Shown here one piece after another: positions 56,495 through 64,000 of a stretch of 64,000 bases of DNA (position 1 is its first letter; the number at the start of each line of letters is the position of its first letter). The notes under the pieces were generated by a model that saw only the letters and a list, made by a program, of their open reading frames with translations, did no database searches and was not told the origin of the DNA. This DNA is from Ruegeria spongiae (GTDB lineage: Bacteria; Pseudomonadota; Alphaproteobacteria; Rhodobacterales; Rhodobacteraceae), in assembly GCF_023502395.1 (NCBI RefSeq), contig NZ_JAMFMB010000006.1, positions 1 to 64,000 of the forward strand, given 5' to 3'. The position numbers and the translations under genes are program-made.

Positions 56495-56722
56495 ATGTCC
56501 CGTTTCCTGCTGATCCCTCTTGGCCTGACCACGCTCGCCGCCTGCGACCCGGCCCCACAGACCAAGCCGCAACTGGCCAACCCGGCGGCCACCTATTGCA
56601 TCGAGACCGGCGCAAAATACGAGATCCGCGACAGCAATGACGGTCAGACCGGCATCTGCACCCTGCCCGATGGCACCGAGGTGGACGCCTGGGACTATTT
56701 CCGCGAGAACAATCCGGCCTGA
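56495..56722 (+). CDS. Small DUF333-type lipoprotein
   Basis: A 75-residue protein. MSRFLLIPLGLTTLAACDP has a lipobox (LAAC). The mature part NPAATYCIETGAKYEIRDSNDGQTGICTLPDGTEVDAWDYFRENN is the DUF333 pattern (NPAxxYC...GG..........G..G.C.lpdG...d.W.yf) with two conserved Cys. Function unknown, envelope-located. GGAG precedes ATG 56495. It ends 5 nt before the convergent cyclo-ligase gene. Confidence 0.85.
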   Translation: MSRFLLIPLGLTTLAACDPAPQTKPQLANPAATYCIETGAKYEIRDSNDGQTGICTLPDGTEVDAWDYFRENNPA

Positions 56723-56727
56723 GACCG

Positions 56728-57288
56728 TCAGCGAAAGCTCAGCACCCGGCTTTCGGTGACCAGCATGTCCAGCGGCTGATCTGTGGATTCAAGCGGCAGA
56801 CCGTCAGCCTCCTGCGCGTCAAAGGCAAAGCCGATAGCCAGCGTGGCGCGTTTGGCGCGCAGGCCTTCCAGCGTGCGGTCATAGAACCCGCCGCCATAGC
56901 CCAGCCGACCGCCTTTCGCGTCGAAAGCGACCAATGGCACGATCAGGATCTCGGGGTCAAAATAATCATCCTCGAGCGGCACCTTCGCCCCGAACGGCCC
57001 GTCTCGCAGCGGGCCCTCAGGCACCCAGCGCGAAAAACGCAATGCCTGCCCCGCGCCCTGAATGACCGGAACGCCGACCGGCCCGTGTGCGGTGGCCTCG
57101 GCCATGGCGGGCAGCGGGTCGATCTCGGTCCGGATCGGCATGTAGCCCGAGAGCGGCACGCCGCGATAGCCCGCCAGCACCTCGGACAGCCGCCCCGCCG
57201 CGCCCGGCGGGCGAGCCTCGAACGCCAGTTTGCGGCGGGCGAAACCGGCTTTGCGCGCGGCGGCTTTAACCTCGTTCAAATCACTCAT
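56728..57288 (-). CDS. fthC: 5-formyltetrahydrofolate cyclo-ligase
   Basis: A 186-residue enzyme converting 5-formyl-THF to 5,10-methenyl-THF with ATP. AAARKAGFARRKLAFEARP is the N-terminal ATP-binding part, YMPIRTEIDPLPAM the folate region and DAKGGRLGYGGGFYDRTLEGLRAK the conserved ATP/Mg loop. It is also called ygfA or fau. The ATG overlaps the mgtE stop (ATGA), so the genes are coupled. Confidence 0.93.
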   Translation of the reverse strand: MSDLNEVKAAARKAGFARRKLAFEARPPGAAGRLSEVLAGYRGVPLSGYMPIRTEIDPLPAMAEATAHGPVGVPVIQGAGQALRFSRWVPEGPLRDGPFGAKVPLEDDYFDPEILIVPLVAFDAKGGRLGYGGGFYDRTLEGLRAKRATLAIGFAFDAQEADGLPLESTDQPLDMLVTESRVLSFR

Positions 57289-58679
57289 AGCAGCACCACT
57301 GAGGCCAGCCCGAGGAAGGTAAAGAATCCCATCACATCGGTGGTTGTCGTCACAAAAGTCCCCGAGGCCAGGGCCGGATCGACCCCCATCCGGTCCAGCA
57401 GCACCGGCGCTGCGGTGCCCGCAAGCCCGGCCACCACCATGTTGATGATCAGCGCTGTGCCAATCACCACGCCCAGCATGGGCGAGGCGAACCACAGCAT
57501 ACCCACCAGGCCCAACACGATGGCAAAGCACAGCCCGTTCAGCATCCCCACCGTCACCTCGCGCCGGATCACCCGCCACACGTTTGATCCGGTCAGGTCC
57601 TTTGTGGCCAGCGCGCGCACCGCAACGGTCAGCGACTGGGTCCCGGCATTGCCCCCCATCGAGGCCACGATCGGCATCAGGATCGCCAGCGCCACCAGTT
57701 CGGCAATGGTTTCCTCGAACTGGGAAATCACCAGCGAGGCGCAGATTGCCGCGCACATGTTGACCGCCAGCCAGGGCAGACGGCGGCGGCTGGTCGCGGC
57801 GACACTGTCGGACAGCGAGCTTTCGTCGCTGACCCCGGCGAGACGCAGGATGTCTTCCTCGTGTTCCTCGTCCAGCACGATCATGGCGTCGTCGATGGTG
57901 ATGACCCCCACCAGTCGGCCATCGGCATCCACCACCGGAGCCGAAATCAGGTGGTACTGGTTGAACGCATAGGCCACATCCTCTTCGTCCTGATCGACGG
58001 GGATGACCTGAAACTCTTCTTCGGCGATCTGCGTAAGCGGCACCTCGCGCTTCGCGCCCATCAGCTTGCCCAGCGCCACATTGCCCACGGGATGCATGCG
58101 CGGATCGACAAGAACCACGTGGTAGAACTGTTCCGGCAGGTCCTCGCTGCTGCGCATGAAGTCTATCGCATGGCCGACTTCCCAATGTTCGGGCGCCATG
58201 ACCACCTCGCGCTGCATCAGGCGTCCGGCGGAATTCTCGGGATAGCTGAGCGCCTGTTCGACCGCGACCCGGTCGGCATCCTCCAGCGCGTCGAGGATCT
58301 GCTCCTGCTGCGGTTCCTCAAGATCCTCGACCAGATCGACCACATCGTCGCTTTCCAGCTCGCGCACCGCTTCGGCCAGAACATGCGGATGCAGGACGCT
58401 GATGACCTCTTCGCGCACCGATTCGTCGAGTTCCGACAGGATGTCGCCGTCGAATTCCTTGTCATAGAGCCGGATCAGGCGCGCCCGGTCATGGGCATTG
58501 ATCTGTTCCAGAAGGTCGGCGATGTCGGCAGGGTGCAACGGCTCCATCAACGCGATAAGCTTGTCACGGTCCTGCACATCGACGGCATAAAGGATGGCCG
58601 AGACGAGCTTGCGATCAAGCTCATAGGAATCGTCATCGCGCTGCCAGTCGGAATCGGTTGAGATGTCGTCCGTGGTCAT
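57285..58679 (-). CDS. mgtE: Magnesium transporter MgtE
   Basis: A 464-residue channel-like Mg2+ importer. The N domain (about 15-135) is an acidic helical superhelix (LMEPLHPADIADLLEQINAHDRARLIRLYDKEFDGDILSELDE). Two CBS domains (about 140-265) carry YHLISAPVVDADGRLVGVITIDDAMIVLDEEHEED. Five C-terminal helices include the Mg-selective region MPIVASMGGNAGTQSLTVAVRALA. Acidic residues in the N and CBS domains sense cytosolic Mg. No M-box-like leader could be recognised in the 134-nt upstream spacer. Confidence 0.93.
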   Translation of the reverse strand: MTTDDISTDSDWQRDDDSYELDRKLVSAILYAVDVQDRDKLIALMEPLHPADIADLLEQINAHDRARLIRLYDKEFDGDILSELDESVREEVISVLHPHVLAEAVRELESDDVVDLVEDLEEPQQEQILDALEDADRVAVEQALSYPENSAGRLMQREVVMAPEHWEVGHAIDFMRSSEDLPEQFYHVVLVDPRMHPVGNVALGKLMGAKREVPLTQIAEEEFQVIPVDQDEEDVAYAFNQYHLISAPVVDADGRLVGVITIDDAMIVLDEEHEEDILRLAGVSDESSLSDSVAATSRRRLPWLAVNMCAAICASLVISQFEETIAELVALAILMPIVASMGGNAGTQSLTVAVRALATKDLTGSNVWRVIRREVTVGMLNGLCFAIVLGLVGMLWFASPMLGVVIGTALIINMVVAGLAGTAAPVLLDRMGVDPALASGTFVTTTTDVMGFFTFLGLASVVLL

Positions 58680-58813
58680 GCGCTGCCCTCTTTTGATTGG
58701 GGGCAAAATAGAAGAAGCATCTATGGGAAAACAATGAGAATGGCGCGATTTACCGAAAATTCACATGCACCTATTCTCTGATACGGCACAGATGGCGCGA
58801 AGTGAGGAAGAAA

Positions 58814-60112
58814 ATGACGCAGGAAACGATCCTGAAGGGGCTTGTTCTGTCCTTCAACGGGTCTCCGTTCGACGGGGCCCCCGAAGACGCAGTTGATCTG
58901 CATGAGGCAGTGGTCCTGCGCGATGGCAAGATCGCCGCGCTTGGTACGGCGGAGGCGCTGACCTCCTCCCATCCGCAGGCAAGCGTCACCGATCATGGCG
59001 AAAAGCTGATACTGGCGGGGTTTGTCGACGCCCATGTGCATTATCCGCAGACCGCGATGATCGCCAGTTGGGGCAAGCGGCTGATCGACTGGCTGAACCT
59101 CTATACCTTCCCCGAAGAAATGAGGTTCGGATCACCCGACTACGCGATGGAGATCGCGACGCGCTATCTCGATATCACCGCCGCCCAGGGCACCACCACC
59201 ATGTGCAGCTTCTGCACCATCCACCCCGAAAGCGTCGATGCCTTCTTTCTGGCCGCCAAGGCGCGTGGCCAGCGGGTGGTGGCGGGCAAGACCTGCATGG
59301 ATCGCAACGCGCCCGACGGGCTGCGCGACACCGCCCGCGCCGCCTATGACCAGTCCAAGGCGCTGCTGGAGAAATGGCACGGGGTCGACCGGATATCTTA
59401 CGCGATCACGCCGCGGTTCTCGCCCACCTCAACGCCCGAACAGCTTGAGGCAATGGGCGCGCTCTGGGCCGAGCACGCCGACTGCCTGATGCAGACCCAT
59501 CTGAGCGAACAGACCGACGAGATCGACTGGGTGCGGTCGCTGTTCCCGGATGCGCGCGATTATCTCGACACCTACGAGGCGCATGGGCTGCTGGGCGCGA
59601 ACGGGCTTTATGGCCACGCGATCCATCTGGAACCACGCGAGCGGGACCGGCTGCGCGAACATGGCGCGGCGCTGATCCATTGTCCGACCTCGAACACCTT
59701 CATCGGGTCAGGTCTGTTCGACATGGCCGGGCTGATGGATGAGGGTCAGCGCATCGGGCTGGCCACCGATACCGGCGGCGGGTCCAGTTTTTCGATGCTG
59801 CGCACAATGGCGGCGGCCTATGAGGTCGCGCAACTGCGTGGCACTGCCCTGCACCCGGCACAACTGCTGTGGCTGGCCACCGTCGGATCGGCGCGCAGCC
59901 TGCGGATGGACGATTGCATCGGCAATATCGCACCGGGGATGGAGGCGGATGTGGTCGTGCTCGACCTCGCCTCGACCCCTGCCATCGCCCAGCGCCATGT
60001 CGAGGCCGACCACCTGTGGGAGGCGGTGTTCCCCACCATCATGATGGGCGATGATCGCGCGATTACCGAGGTCTGGATCTGCGGCCGCAAGGTGACGCAT
60101 CAGATGGGCTGA
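58814..60112 (+). CDS. guaD: Guanine deaminase
   Basis: A 432-residue amidohydrolase converting guanine to xanthine. GFVDAHVHYPQTAMIASWGKRLIDWLNLYTFPEE is the metal-binding HxH and the GuaD-specific PQ signature. CSFCTIHPESVDAFF and MQTHLSEQTDEIDWV supply further ligands, and ATDTGGGSSFSMLRTMAAAYEV holds the last metal Asp. GAGGAAG precedes ATG 58814; an in-frame GTG lies 12 nt upstream. It ends 9 nt from the convergent 8-oxoguanine deaminase gene. Confidence 0.92.
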   Translation: MTQETILKGLVLSFNGSPFDGAPEDAVDLHEAVVLRDGKIAALGTAEALTSSHPQASVTDHGEKLILAGFVDAHVHYPQTAMIASWGKRLIDWLNLYTFPEEMRFGSPDYAMEIATRYLDITAAQGTTTMCSFCTIHPESVDAFFLAAKARGQRVVAGKTCMDRNAPDGLRDTARAAYDQSKALLEKWHGVDRISYAITPRFSPTSTPEQLEAMGALWAEHADCLMQTHLSEQTDEIDWVRSLFPDARDYLDTYEAHGLLGANGLYGHAIHLEPRERDRLREHGAALIHCPTSNTFIGSGLFDMAGLMDEGQRIGLATDTGGGSSFSMLRTMAAAYEVAQLRGTALHPAQLLWLATVGSARSLRMDDCIGNIAPGMEADVVVLDLASTPAIAQRHVEADHLWEAVFPTIMMGDDRAITEVWICGRKVTHQMG

Positions 60113-60121
60113 GCGGTGTGC

Positions 60122-61468
60122 TCACCCCGGCAGGCGCTCCCGTAGATTCTGCGCCAACTGGTTCTGCCGCTCAATCACACGGGGCAGATCGAGCGTGACC
60201 ACATGGCCGTCGCGCACGATCTGTCGCCCTTCGACAAACAGGTGTTTGACCCGCGTGGGGCCCGCCAACAACAGCGCCGCCTTGTCCCAACTGCCGGCGC
60301 TTTCCACGCCGGACACATCCCAGATCGCGATATCGGCGCGCTTGCCGATGGCCAACTGCCCGCAATCGGGCCGGTTCAGCACCTCGGCCCCGCCGCGTGT
60401 GGCGATCTCCAGCGCTTCATAGGGTGACATCGCATCCGCCCCATTGCTGACCCGTTGCAGCAGCATCGCCTGTCGTGCTTCTGCCACCAGATTGCCCGCA
60501 TCGTTGCTGGCCGAGCCGTCAACGCCCAGCCCCACCGGCACGCCCGCGTCCCGCATGGCGCGCACCGGTGCGATGCCGCTGCCCAGACGGCAATTGGAAC
60601 AAGGGCAATGGGCCACGCCGGTTCGCGATCCGGCAAACAGCGCGATCTCGGCGCCGTCCAGCTTGACGCAATGGGCGTGCCAGACATCATCGCCGGTCCA
60701 CCCCAGATCCTCGGCATATTGGCCCGGGCGGCAACCGAAATTCTCCAGTGAATACGCGATATCCTCATCATTTTCAGCCAGATGAGTGTGCAGCATCACC
60801 CCCTTGTCGCGCGCCAGCAACGCCGCCTCGCGCATCAGATCGCGGCTGACCGAGAAAGGCGAACAGGGGGCCAGCCCGACCCGGCACATCGACCCCTCGG
60901 CAGGATCGTGGAACGCGTCGATCACGCGGATCGAATCCTCAAGGATGCGCGCCTCCCGTTCGACCAGACTGTCGGGCGGCAGACCGCCGTCGCTTTCACC
61001 GATGCTCATTGCCCCGCGCGTCGGATGGAATCGCAGGCCGATTTCGGCGGCGGCGGCGATCGTGTCCTCCAACCGCGCGCCGTTGGGATAAAGGTAGAGA
61101 TGGTCGGAACTGAGCGTGCAGCCGGACAGCGCCAGTTCCGCCAAGCCGACCTGGGCCGAGACATGAACCTCTTCCGGGCCAAACGCCGCCCAGATCGGAT
61201 AAAGCCTGCGCAACCACCCGAATAGCAGCGCGTTTTCCGCGCCCGGGACCGCGCGGGTCAATGTCTGGTAGAGGTGGTGATGTGTGTTGATCAGGCCGGG
61301 TGTGACGACACAGCCCGCCGCCTCGATGATTTCGCCCTCGCTGTGAAGGCCTTCGCCAATCTCGGCAATGACACCATCCCGGACCCGCAAATCCGCGCCG
61401 TTCAGCGCGCGCCGGGCATCGTCCATGGTCAAAAGGGTCTCAGCCCCGCGTATCAGGAATTCGCTCAT
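60122..61468 (-). CDS. 8-oxoguanine deaminase / AtzB-like amidohydrolase
   Basis: A 448-residue zinc amidohydrolase. VVTPGLINTHHHLYQTLTRAVPGAENALLFGWL is the HxH metal motif. SSDHLYLYPNGARLEDTIAAAAEIGLRFHPTRGAMSIGESDGGLPPDSLVE is characteristic of 8-oxoguanine deaminases, and LHTHLAENDEDI and GLGVDGSASNDAGNLVAEARQAMLLQR complete the site. It would convert 8-oxoguanine to urate, next to guanine deaminase. Hydroxyatrazine-type activity is the alternative. ATG 61468 follows GGAGTG. Confidence 0.87.
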   Translation of the reverse strand: MSEFLIRGAETLLTMDDARRALNGADLRVRDGVIAEIGEGLHSEGEIIEAAGCVVTPGLINTHHHLYQTLTRAVPGAENALLFGWLRRLYPIWAAFGPEEVHVSAQVGLAELALSGCTLSSDHLYLYPNGARLEDTIAAAAEIGLRFHPTRGAMSIGESDGGLPPDSLVEREARILEDSIRVIDAFHDPAEGSMCRVGLAPCSPFSVSRDLMREAALLARDKGVMLHTHLAENDEDIAYSLENFGCRPGQYAEDLGWTGDDVWHAHCVKLDGAEIALFAGSRTGVAHCPCSNCRLGSGIAPVRAMRDAGVPVGLGVDGSASNDAGNLVAEARQAMLLQRVSNGADAMSPYEALEIATRGGAEVLNRPDCGQLAIGKRADIAIWDVSGVESAGSWDKAALLLAGPTRVKHLFVEGRQIVRDGHVVTLDLPRVIERQNQLAQNLRERLPG

Positions 61469-61571
61469 ATCCACACTCCGTTTGCGCCCGCTTCATCAGA
61501 GTGTGAGGAGCCGGCGGAAAACGGGTCAAGAACCGACCTGATCCCAGCCTAGCGAGAGCCGGTTGCGCGGG

Positions 61572-62363
61572 TCAAGTGCGGCGCAGGATTTCCAGCGCCT
61601 TGGCGTGGATCTGCACATTGGCCGCCGCCAGCACCCGCCCGCCATTATGGGCCGGGTCACCCTGCCAGTCGGTGACCACGCCGCCCGCCGCCTGGATGAC
61701 GGCGATGGGGGCCTGAATGTCATAAGGGTTCAGACTGGCTTCGATCACCAGATCAATCTGCCCCGCCGCCAGCAGCGCATAGGCATAACAATCCATCCCG
61801 TAACGGGTCAGCTTGACCTGCGCGGACACAGAGTGAAAGGCGCGGCCTTCCTCCGGCGTGCCGACCTCGGGAAAGGTGGTGAAAAGGACCGCGTCGGACA
61901 GGTCCGCCGTCGATCTTGTGCGCAGCCTGCGCGTGCCATGCGGACCGACAAGCTGTGCATGATCCCGATCACCTGAAAACCGTTCGCCGATATAGGGTTG
62001 GTCGACGATGCCCAGAAACGGGCCATCCGCATCCGACAGTGCGACCAGCACGCCCCAGGTTGGTGTCCCGCTGATAAAGCCGCGCGTCCCGTCAATCGGA
62101 TCGAGCACCCATATCCGCCCACTGGAGCCCGGCGTTTCGCCGAATTCCTCGCCAAGGATGCCGTCATTTGGCCGATGTTGTGCCAAGACCGCGCGCATCG
62201 CCTGTTCGGCGGCGCGATCAGCAACCGTCACCGGATCAAACCCGGCATCAAGCTTGTTGTCGGCATCCAGATCGGCGCTGCGGAAATGAGGCAGGATTGC
62301 TGCCCGCGCGGCGTCGGCCGCGAGGTTCGCAACTTCGAGATCGGTTTGGTCAGCAGGTGTCAT
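61572..62363 (-). CDS. hisN: Histidinol-phosphatase, inositol-monophosphatase family
   Basis: A 263-residue Mg-dependent phosphatase. GILGEEFGE, WVLDPIDGTRGFISGTPTWGVLVAL and the C-terminal NPYDIQAPIAVIQAAGG (usually a WD pair) are the three metal/phosphate motifs. The RGFISG variant of the second motif and the length fit HisN, which makes histidinol, better than inositol monophosphatase or CysQ. It starts 53 nt from the XRE regulator gene end on the same strand. Confidence 0.85.
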   Translation of the reverse strand: MTPADQTDLEVANLAADAARAAILPHFRSADLDADNKLDAGFDPVTVADRAAEQAMRAVLAQHRPNDGILGEEFGETPGSSGRIWVLDPIDGTRGFISGTPTWGVLVALSDADGPFLGIVDQPYIGERFSGDRDHAQLVGPHGTRRLRTRSTADLSDAVLFTTFPEVGTPEEGRAFHSVSAQVKLTRYGMDCYAYALLAAGQIDLVIEASLNPYDIQAPIAVIQAAGGVVTDWQGDPAHNGGRVLAAANVQIHAKALEILRRT

Positions 62364-62415
62364 ATGAGTGGAGTGCCACCCGCTGTCCTAAATATCAACA
62401 ATCTTGAACGATTGA

Positions 62416-62787
62416 TTATGCGACGTCGCTCAGCACACGGGCCAAGTCGAACAGCCTGCGGCGCTGGTTTTCCGGGATCGCATAATAAGACCGCACCAGA
62501 TCCAGTGCTTCCTTGTCGCCCATCAGATCGGCAGGGACGTTCGGACGTTCCGGCGTTGTCTTATGCGCCTCGTCCAACCCCTCAAAGAAAAAGCTGACTG
62601 GCACGTCCAGCGATTCGGCGATGTCCCACAGGCGCGAGGCGCTGATCCGGTTGGCGCCGGTTTCGTATTTCTGGATCTGCTGAAACTTGATCCCGACCTG
62701 CTCGGCAAGCTGCTGCTGGGTCATTCCGATCAGCCAGCGGCGATGTCTGACGCGCTTGCCCACATGGACATCAACGGGATGGGTCAT
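62416..62787 (-). CDS. XRE family transcriptional regulator
   Basis: A 123-residue regulator. VDVHVGKRVRHRRWLIGMTQQQLAEQVGIKFQQIQKYETGANRISASRLWDIAESLDVPVSFFFEGLDE is a Cro/CI helix-turn-helix of the type almost universal in alphaproteobacteria. A short helical tail (DKEALDLVRSYYAIPENQRRRLFDLARVL) follows. AAGGAGA precedes ATG 62787. Upstream repeats at 62851-62861 and 62876-62890 may be its own operator. Confidence 0.88.
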   Translation of the reverse strand: MTHPVDVHVGKRVRHRRWLIGMTQQQLAEQVGIKFQQIQKYETGANRISASRLWDIAESLDVPVSFFFEGLDEAHKTTPERPNVPADLMGDKEALDLVRSYYAIPENQRRRLFDLARVLSDVA

Positions 62788-62850
62788 AGGTATCTCCTTT
62801 AATCTCCTTCGACGACCACCCGGACTCTGCTTATGGCGCCTCGACACTAT

Positions 62851-62861
62851 CTAACTGTTAG
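62851..62861. promoter_or_regulatory. Candidate operator upstream of the XRE regulator
   Basis: CTAACTGTTAG, a perfect odd-centred dyad, 64-74 nt upstream of the regulator start. It is followed 14 nt later by a direct repeat AAACGTC-T-AAACGTC (62876-62890). Confidence 0.4.
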
Positions 62862-62978
62862 CCGGCGCCATTTAAAAACGTCTAAACGTCCGTCATGCGC
62901 CCCAAAAACCGCACCTCAACACTGATGAAACCAGCATCTAGGTTGTACACAGCCCGGTTGATTCTCCCTGACTATACA

Positions 62979-63009
62979 CACGTTCAGGGTTGAAACGTGA
63001 ATTTTTTTT
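62979..63009 (+). terminator. Intrinsic terminator with no upstream gene on its strand
   Basis: CACGTT, nine-base loop, AACGTG (62979-62999), then AA and eight T residues. This is a standard plus-strand Rho-independent signal. The nearest plus-strand gene upstream ends at 60112, with minus-strand genes between. Confidence 0.6.
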
Positions 63010-63130
63010 GGTTTCGGGAAGGTGCCGTAGGATCAACTTCGCGCGATCTTCGCTGCTGCATTGCCGCAACGCCGCGTTTGACACGGCGCGCAGGTGGCGG
63101 TTTATGCACTTCAGAACAAACGGAGTCCTC

Positions 63131-64000
63131 ATGCGCGCCTATCAAGTCACCCGTTTCGACACACCTCCACAGTTCTGCGATGTTGCGCTTCCCGCACCCG
63201 GCCCCGGGCAGATCGCTGTCGATATTCGCGCCTGCGCGCTGAACTTTGCCGATCTGTTGATGATCAGGGGAACCTACCAGGAAACCCCCGAGCCGCCCTT
63301 TACGCTCGGCATGGAACTGGCGGGGGTGGTGACCGGGACCGGCGATGCGGTCGAGGGCTTCGAACGCGGCGACCGGGTCGCGGTCTATTCCGGCCAGGGC
63401 GGTTTGGCCGATCACGGGGTGTTTAACGCCGCCCGCGCCGTCAGGATGCCTGATGCGATGGGTTTCGAGGCCGCGGCTTCCGTGCTGGTTGCCTATGGAA
63501 CGGGTCATCTGTCGCTTGTGCGCCGCGCACGCCTGCAACCGGGCGAGACGCTGCTGGTGACCGGGGCAGCCGGTGGCGTGGGCCTGACCGCCGTCGAAAT
63601 TGGCGCAAAGATGGGCGCACGGGTGATCGCGCAGGCGCGCGGGGCCGAAAAGCTGGAGATTGCGCGCAAGGCCGGGGCCGAACATCTGATCGACGCCTCC
63701 GAAGACCTGCGCGAACGGGTGCTGCAGCTGGGCGGTGCGGATGTCGTCTATGAGACGATCGGCGGTGACGTGTTCCGCGCCGCCTTCCGCGCCACCCGGC
63801 CCGAAGGCCGCATCCTGCCCATCGGCTTTGCCGGTGGCGAGGTGCCACAGATCCCGGCCAATCACCTTCTGGTTAAGAACCTGACAGTGATCGGCGTCAA
63901 TATCGGGGCCTATCTGAACGTCAACCCAAACGCGCTGCGCGAGAGCTTTATGCAGGTGCTGCGCTGGTGCGAGGCCGGAAACCTGCAACCCCATATCTCG
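63131..64000 (+). CDS. NADPH:quinone oxidoreductase family protein, C-terminus cut by window edge
   Basis: The frame is open for 290 codons to the window end; relatives are about 320-330 residues, so only a small C-terminal part is missing. The N-terminal GroES-like domain includes ACALNFADLLMIRGTYQETPEPPFTLGMELAGVV. The Rossmann domain includes LLVTGAAGGVGLTAVEIGAKMGARVIAQARGAEKLEIARKAGAEHLID. No zinc-ligand cysteines are seen, fitting the zeta-crystallin/Qor branch of medium-chain dehydrogenases. GGAG precedes ATG 63131. A predicted terminator lies about 120 nt upstream. Confidence 0.88.
   Translation, partial: MRAYQVTRFDTPPQFCDVALPAPGPGQIAVDIRACALNFADLLMIRGTYQETPEPPFTLGMELAGVVTGTGDAVEGFERGDRVAVYSGQGGLADHGVFNAARAVRMPDAMGFEAAASVLVAYGTGHLSLVRRARLQPGETLLVTGAAGGVGLTAVEIGAKMGARVIAQARGAEKLEIARKAGAEHLIDASEDLRERVLQLGGADVVYETIGGDVFRAAFRATRPEGRILPIGFAGGEVPQIPANHLLVKNLTVIGVNIGAYLNVNPNALRESFMQVLRWCEAGNLQPHIS

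Larger units (their letters stand above)
62788..63130. other. 343-nt spacer between XRE regulator and quinone oxidoreductase
   Basis: It holds the dyad at 62851-62861, the AAACGTC repeat at 62876-62890 and a plus-strand intrinsic terminator at 62979-63009. No plausible protein frame is present. The terminator implies a short plus-strand transcript starting within this spacer, either a small RNA or an attenuated leader of the downstream gene. Confidence 0.45.

Noticed and set aside
56728-58185. Extension of the cyclo-ligase frame to 485 codons
   Set aside because: The extra N-terminal part is Arg/Gly-rich and lies out of frame over mgtE. The real start is ATG 57288, overlapping the mgtE stop.
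58693-58706. TTGATTGGGGGCAA as an Fnr box before mgtE
   Set aside because: Only the TTG/CAA ends fit, the right half is GGCAA, and it sits 14-27 nt from the start codon where activation is unlikely.

Overview
The window is a high-GC, gene-dense stretch of chromosome from an alphaproteobacterium of the Rhodobacteraceae, most likely the marine Roseobacter group. Evidence for this placement: a short-form prolyl-tRNA synthetase, an HdaA-type DnaA regulator, a betI-betC-betB-betA cluster with choline sulfatase, a propionyl-CoA/methylmalonyl-CoA pathway with an ScfR/PccR-type regulator, NnrU, fused double-permease betaine transporters, and FnrL-like TTGAT-N4-ATCAA boxes. The genus cannot be fixed from sequence reading alone. 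No insertion sequence, prophage, integrase or CRISPR array was seen. The window cuts a gene at each end.

Layout. 1-4.0 kb: rlmB and a zinc-ribbon gene that seems to start at ATT, tRNA-Tyr, a lower-GC capsule-type glycosyltransferase-like gene, a DUF2478 protein and nnrU with an Fnr/Nnr-type box. 4.0-8.3 kb: a betaine/choline-type ABC importer (binding protein, ATPase, fused permease) with a BetI-like box. 8.3-12.1 kb: an Old Yellow Enzyme with its ArsR repressor and matching palindromic operators, a HELTH lipoprotein, two c-type cytochromes behind an Fnr-like box, and a YdcZ-type membrane protein. 12.1-17.2 kb: lolC-lolD, two glycosyltransferases, proS. 17.4-25.5 kb: FAD oxidoreductase, AI-2E family exporter, hdaA, Ppx/GppA phosphatase, secreted protein, EEP phosphatase, TerB-DnaJ protein, GNAT and VOC proteins.

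25.6-36.9 kb is a propionate/branched-chain catabolism block: methylmalonyl-CoA mutase, pccA, several small secreted or lipoprotein genes, pccB, an MFS exporter and the ScfR/PccR-type regulator. TTTGCAAA palindromes lie upstream of pccB and of the regulator. 36.9-42.6 kb: a DUF465 gene behind a perfect Fnr box, then the bet cluster, which converts choline-O-sulfate to choline, betaine aldehyde and glycine betaine under BetI. 42.7-46.5 kb: EamA exporter, argO/argP divergent pair, and an XRE-MmyB regulator divergent from a membrane protein across an inverted-repeat operator.

46.6-64 kb: YebC, two SLC13-type transporters with RCK_C domains, HAD and glutamine amidotransferase enzymes, a BASS transporter, a YbaY-META protein, a structured noncoding interval, an APH-like kinase, YmdB-like phosphoesterase, 5-formyl-THF cyclo-ligase, MgtE, guanine deaminase and 8-oxoguanine deaminase tail to tail, hisN, an XRE regulator, and a 3'-truncated quinone oxidoreductase. 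Regulatory themes tie distant parts together: near-identical BetI-type boxes sit before the ABC importer (8.2 kb) and betI (42.6 kb), and three Fnr-type boxes sit at about the same distance from nnrU, the cytochrome pair and the DUF465 gene. I did not find a clearly new multi-gene system; the strongest leads are these regulons, a predicted small-RNA terminator at 62979-63009 and the hairpin-rich region at 54.4 kb.
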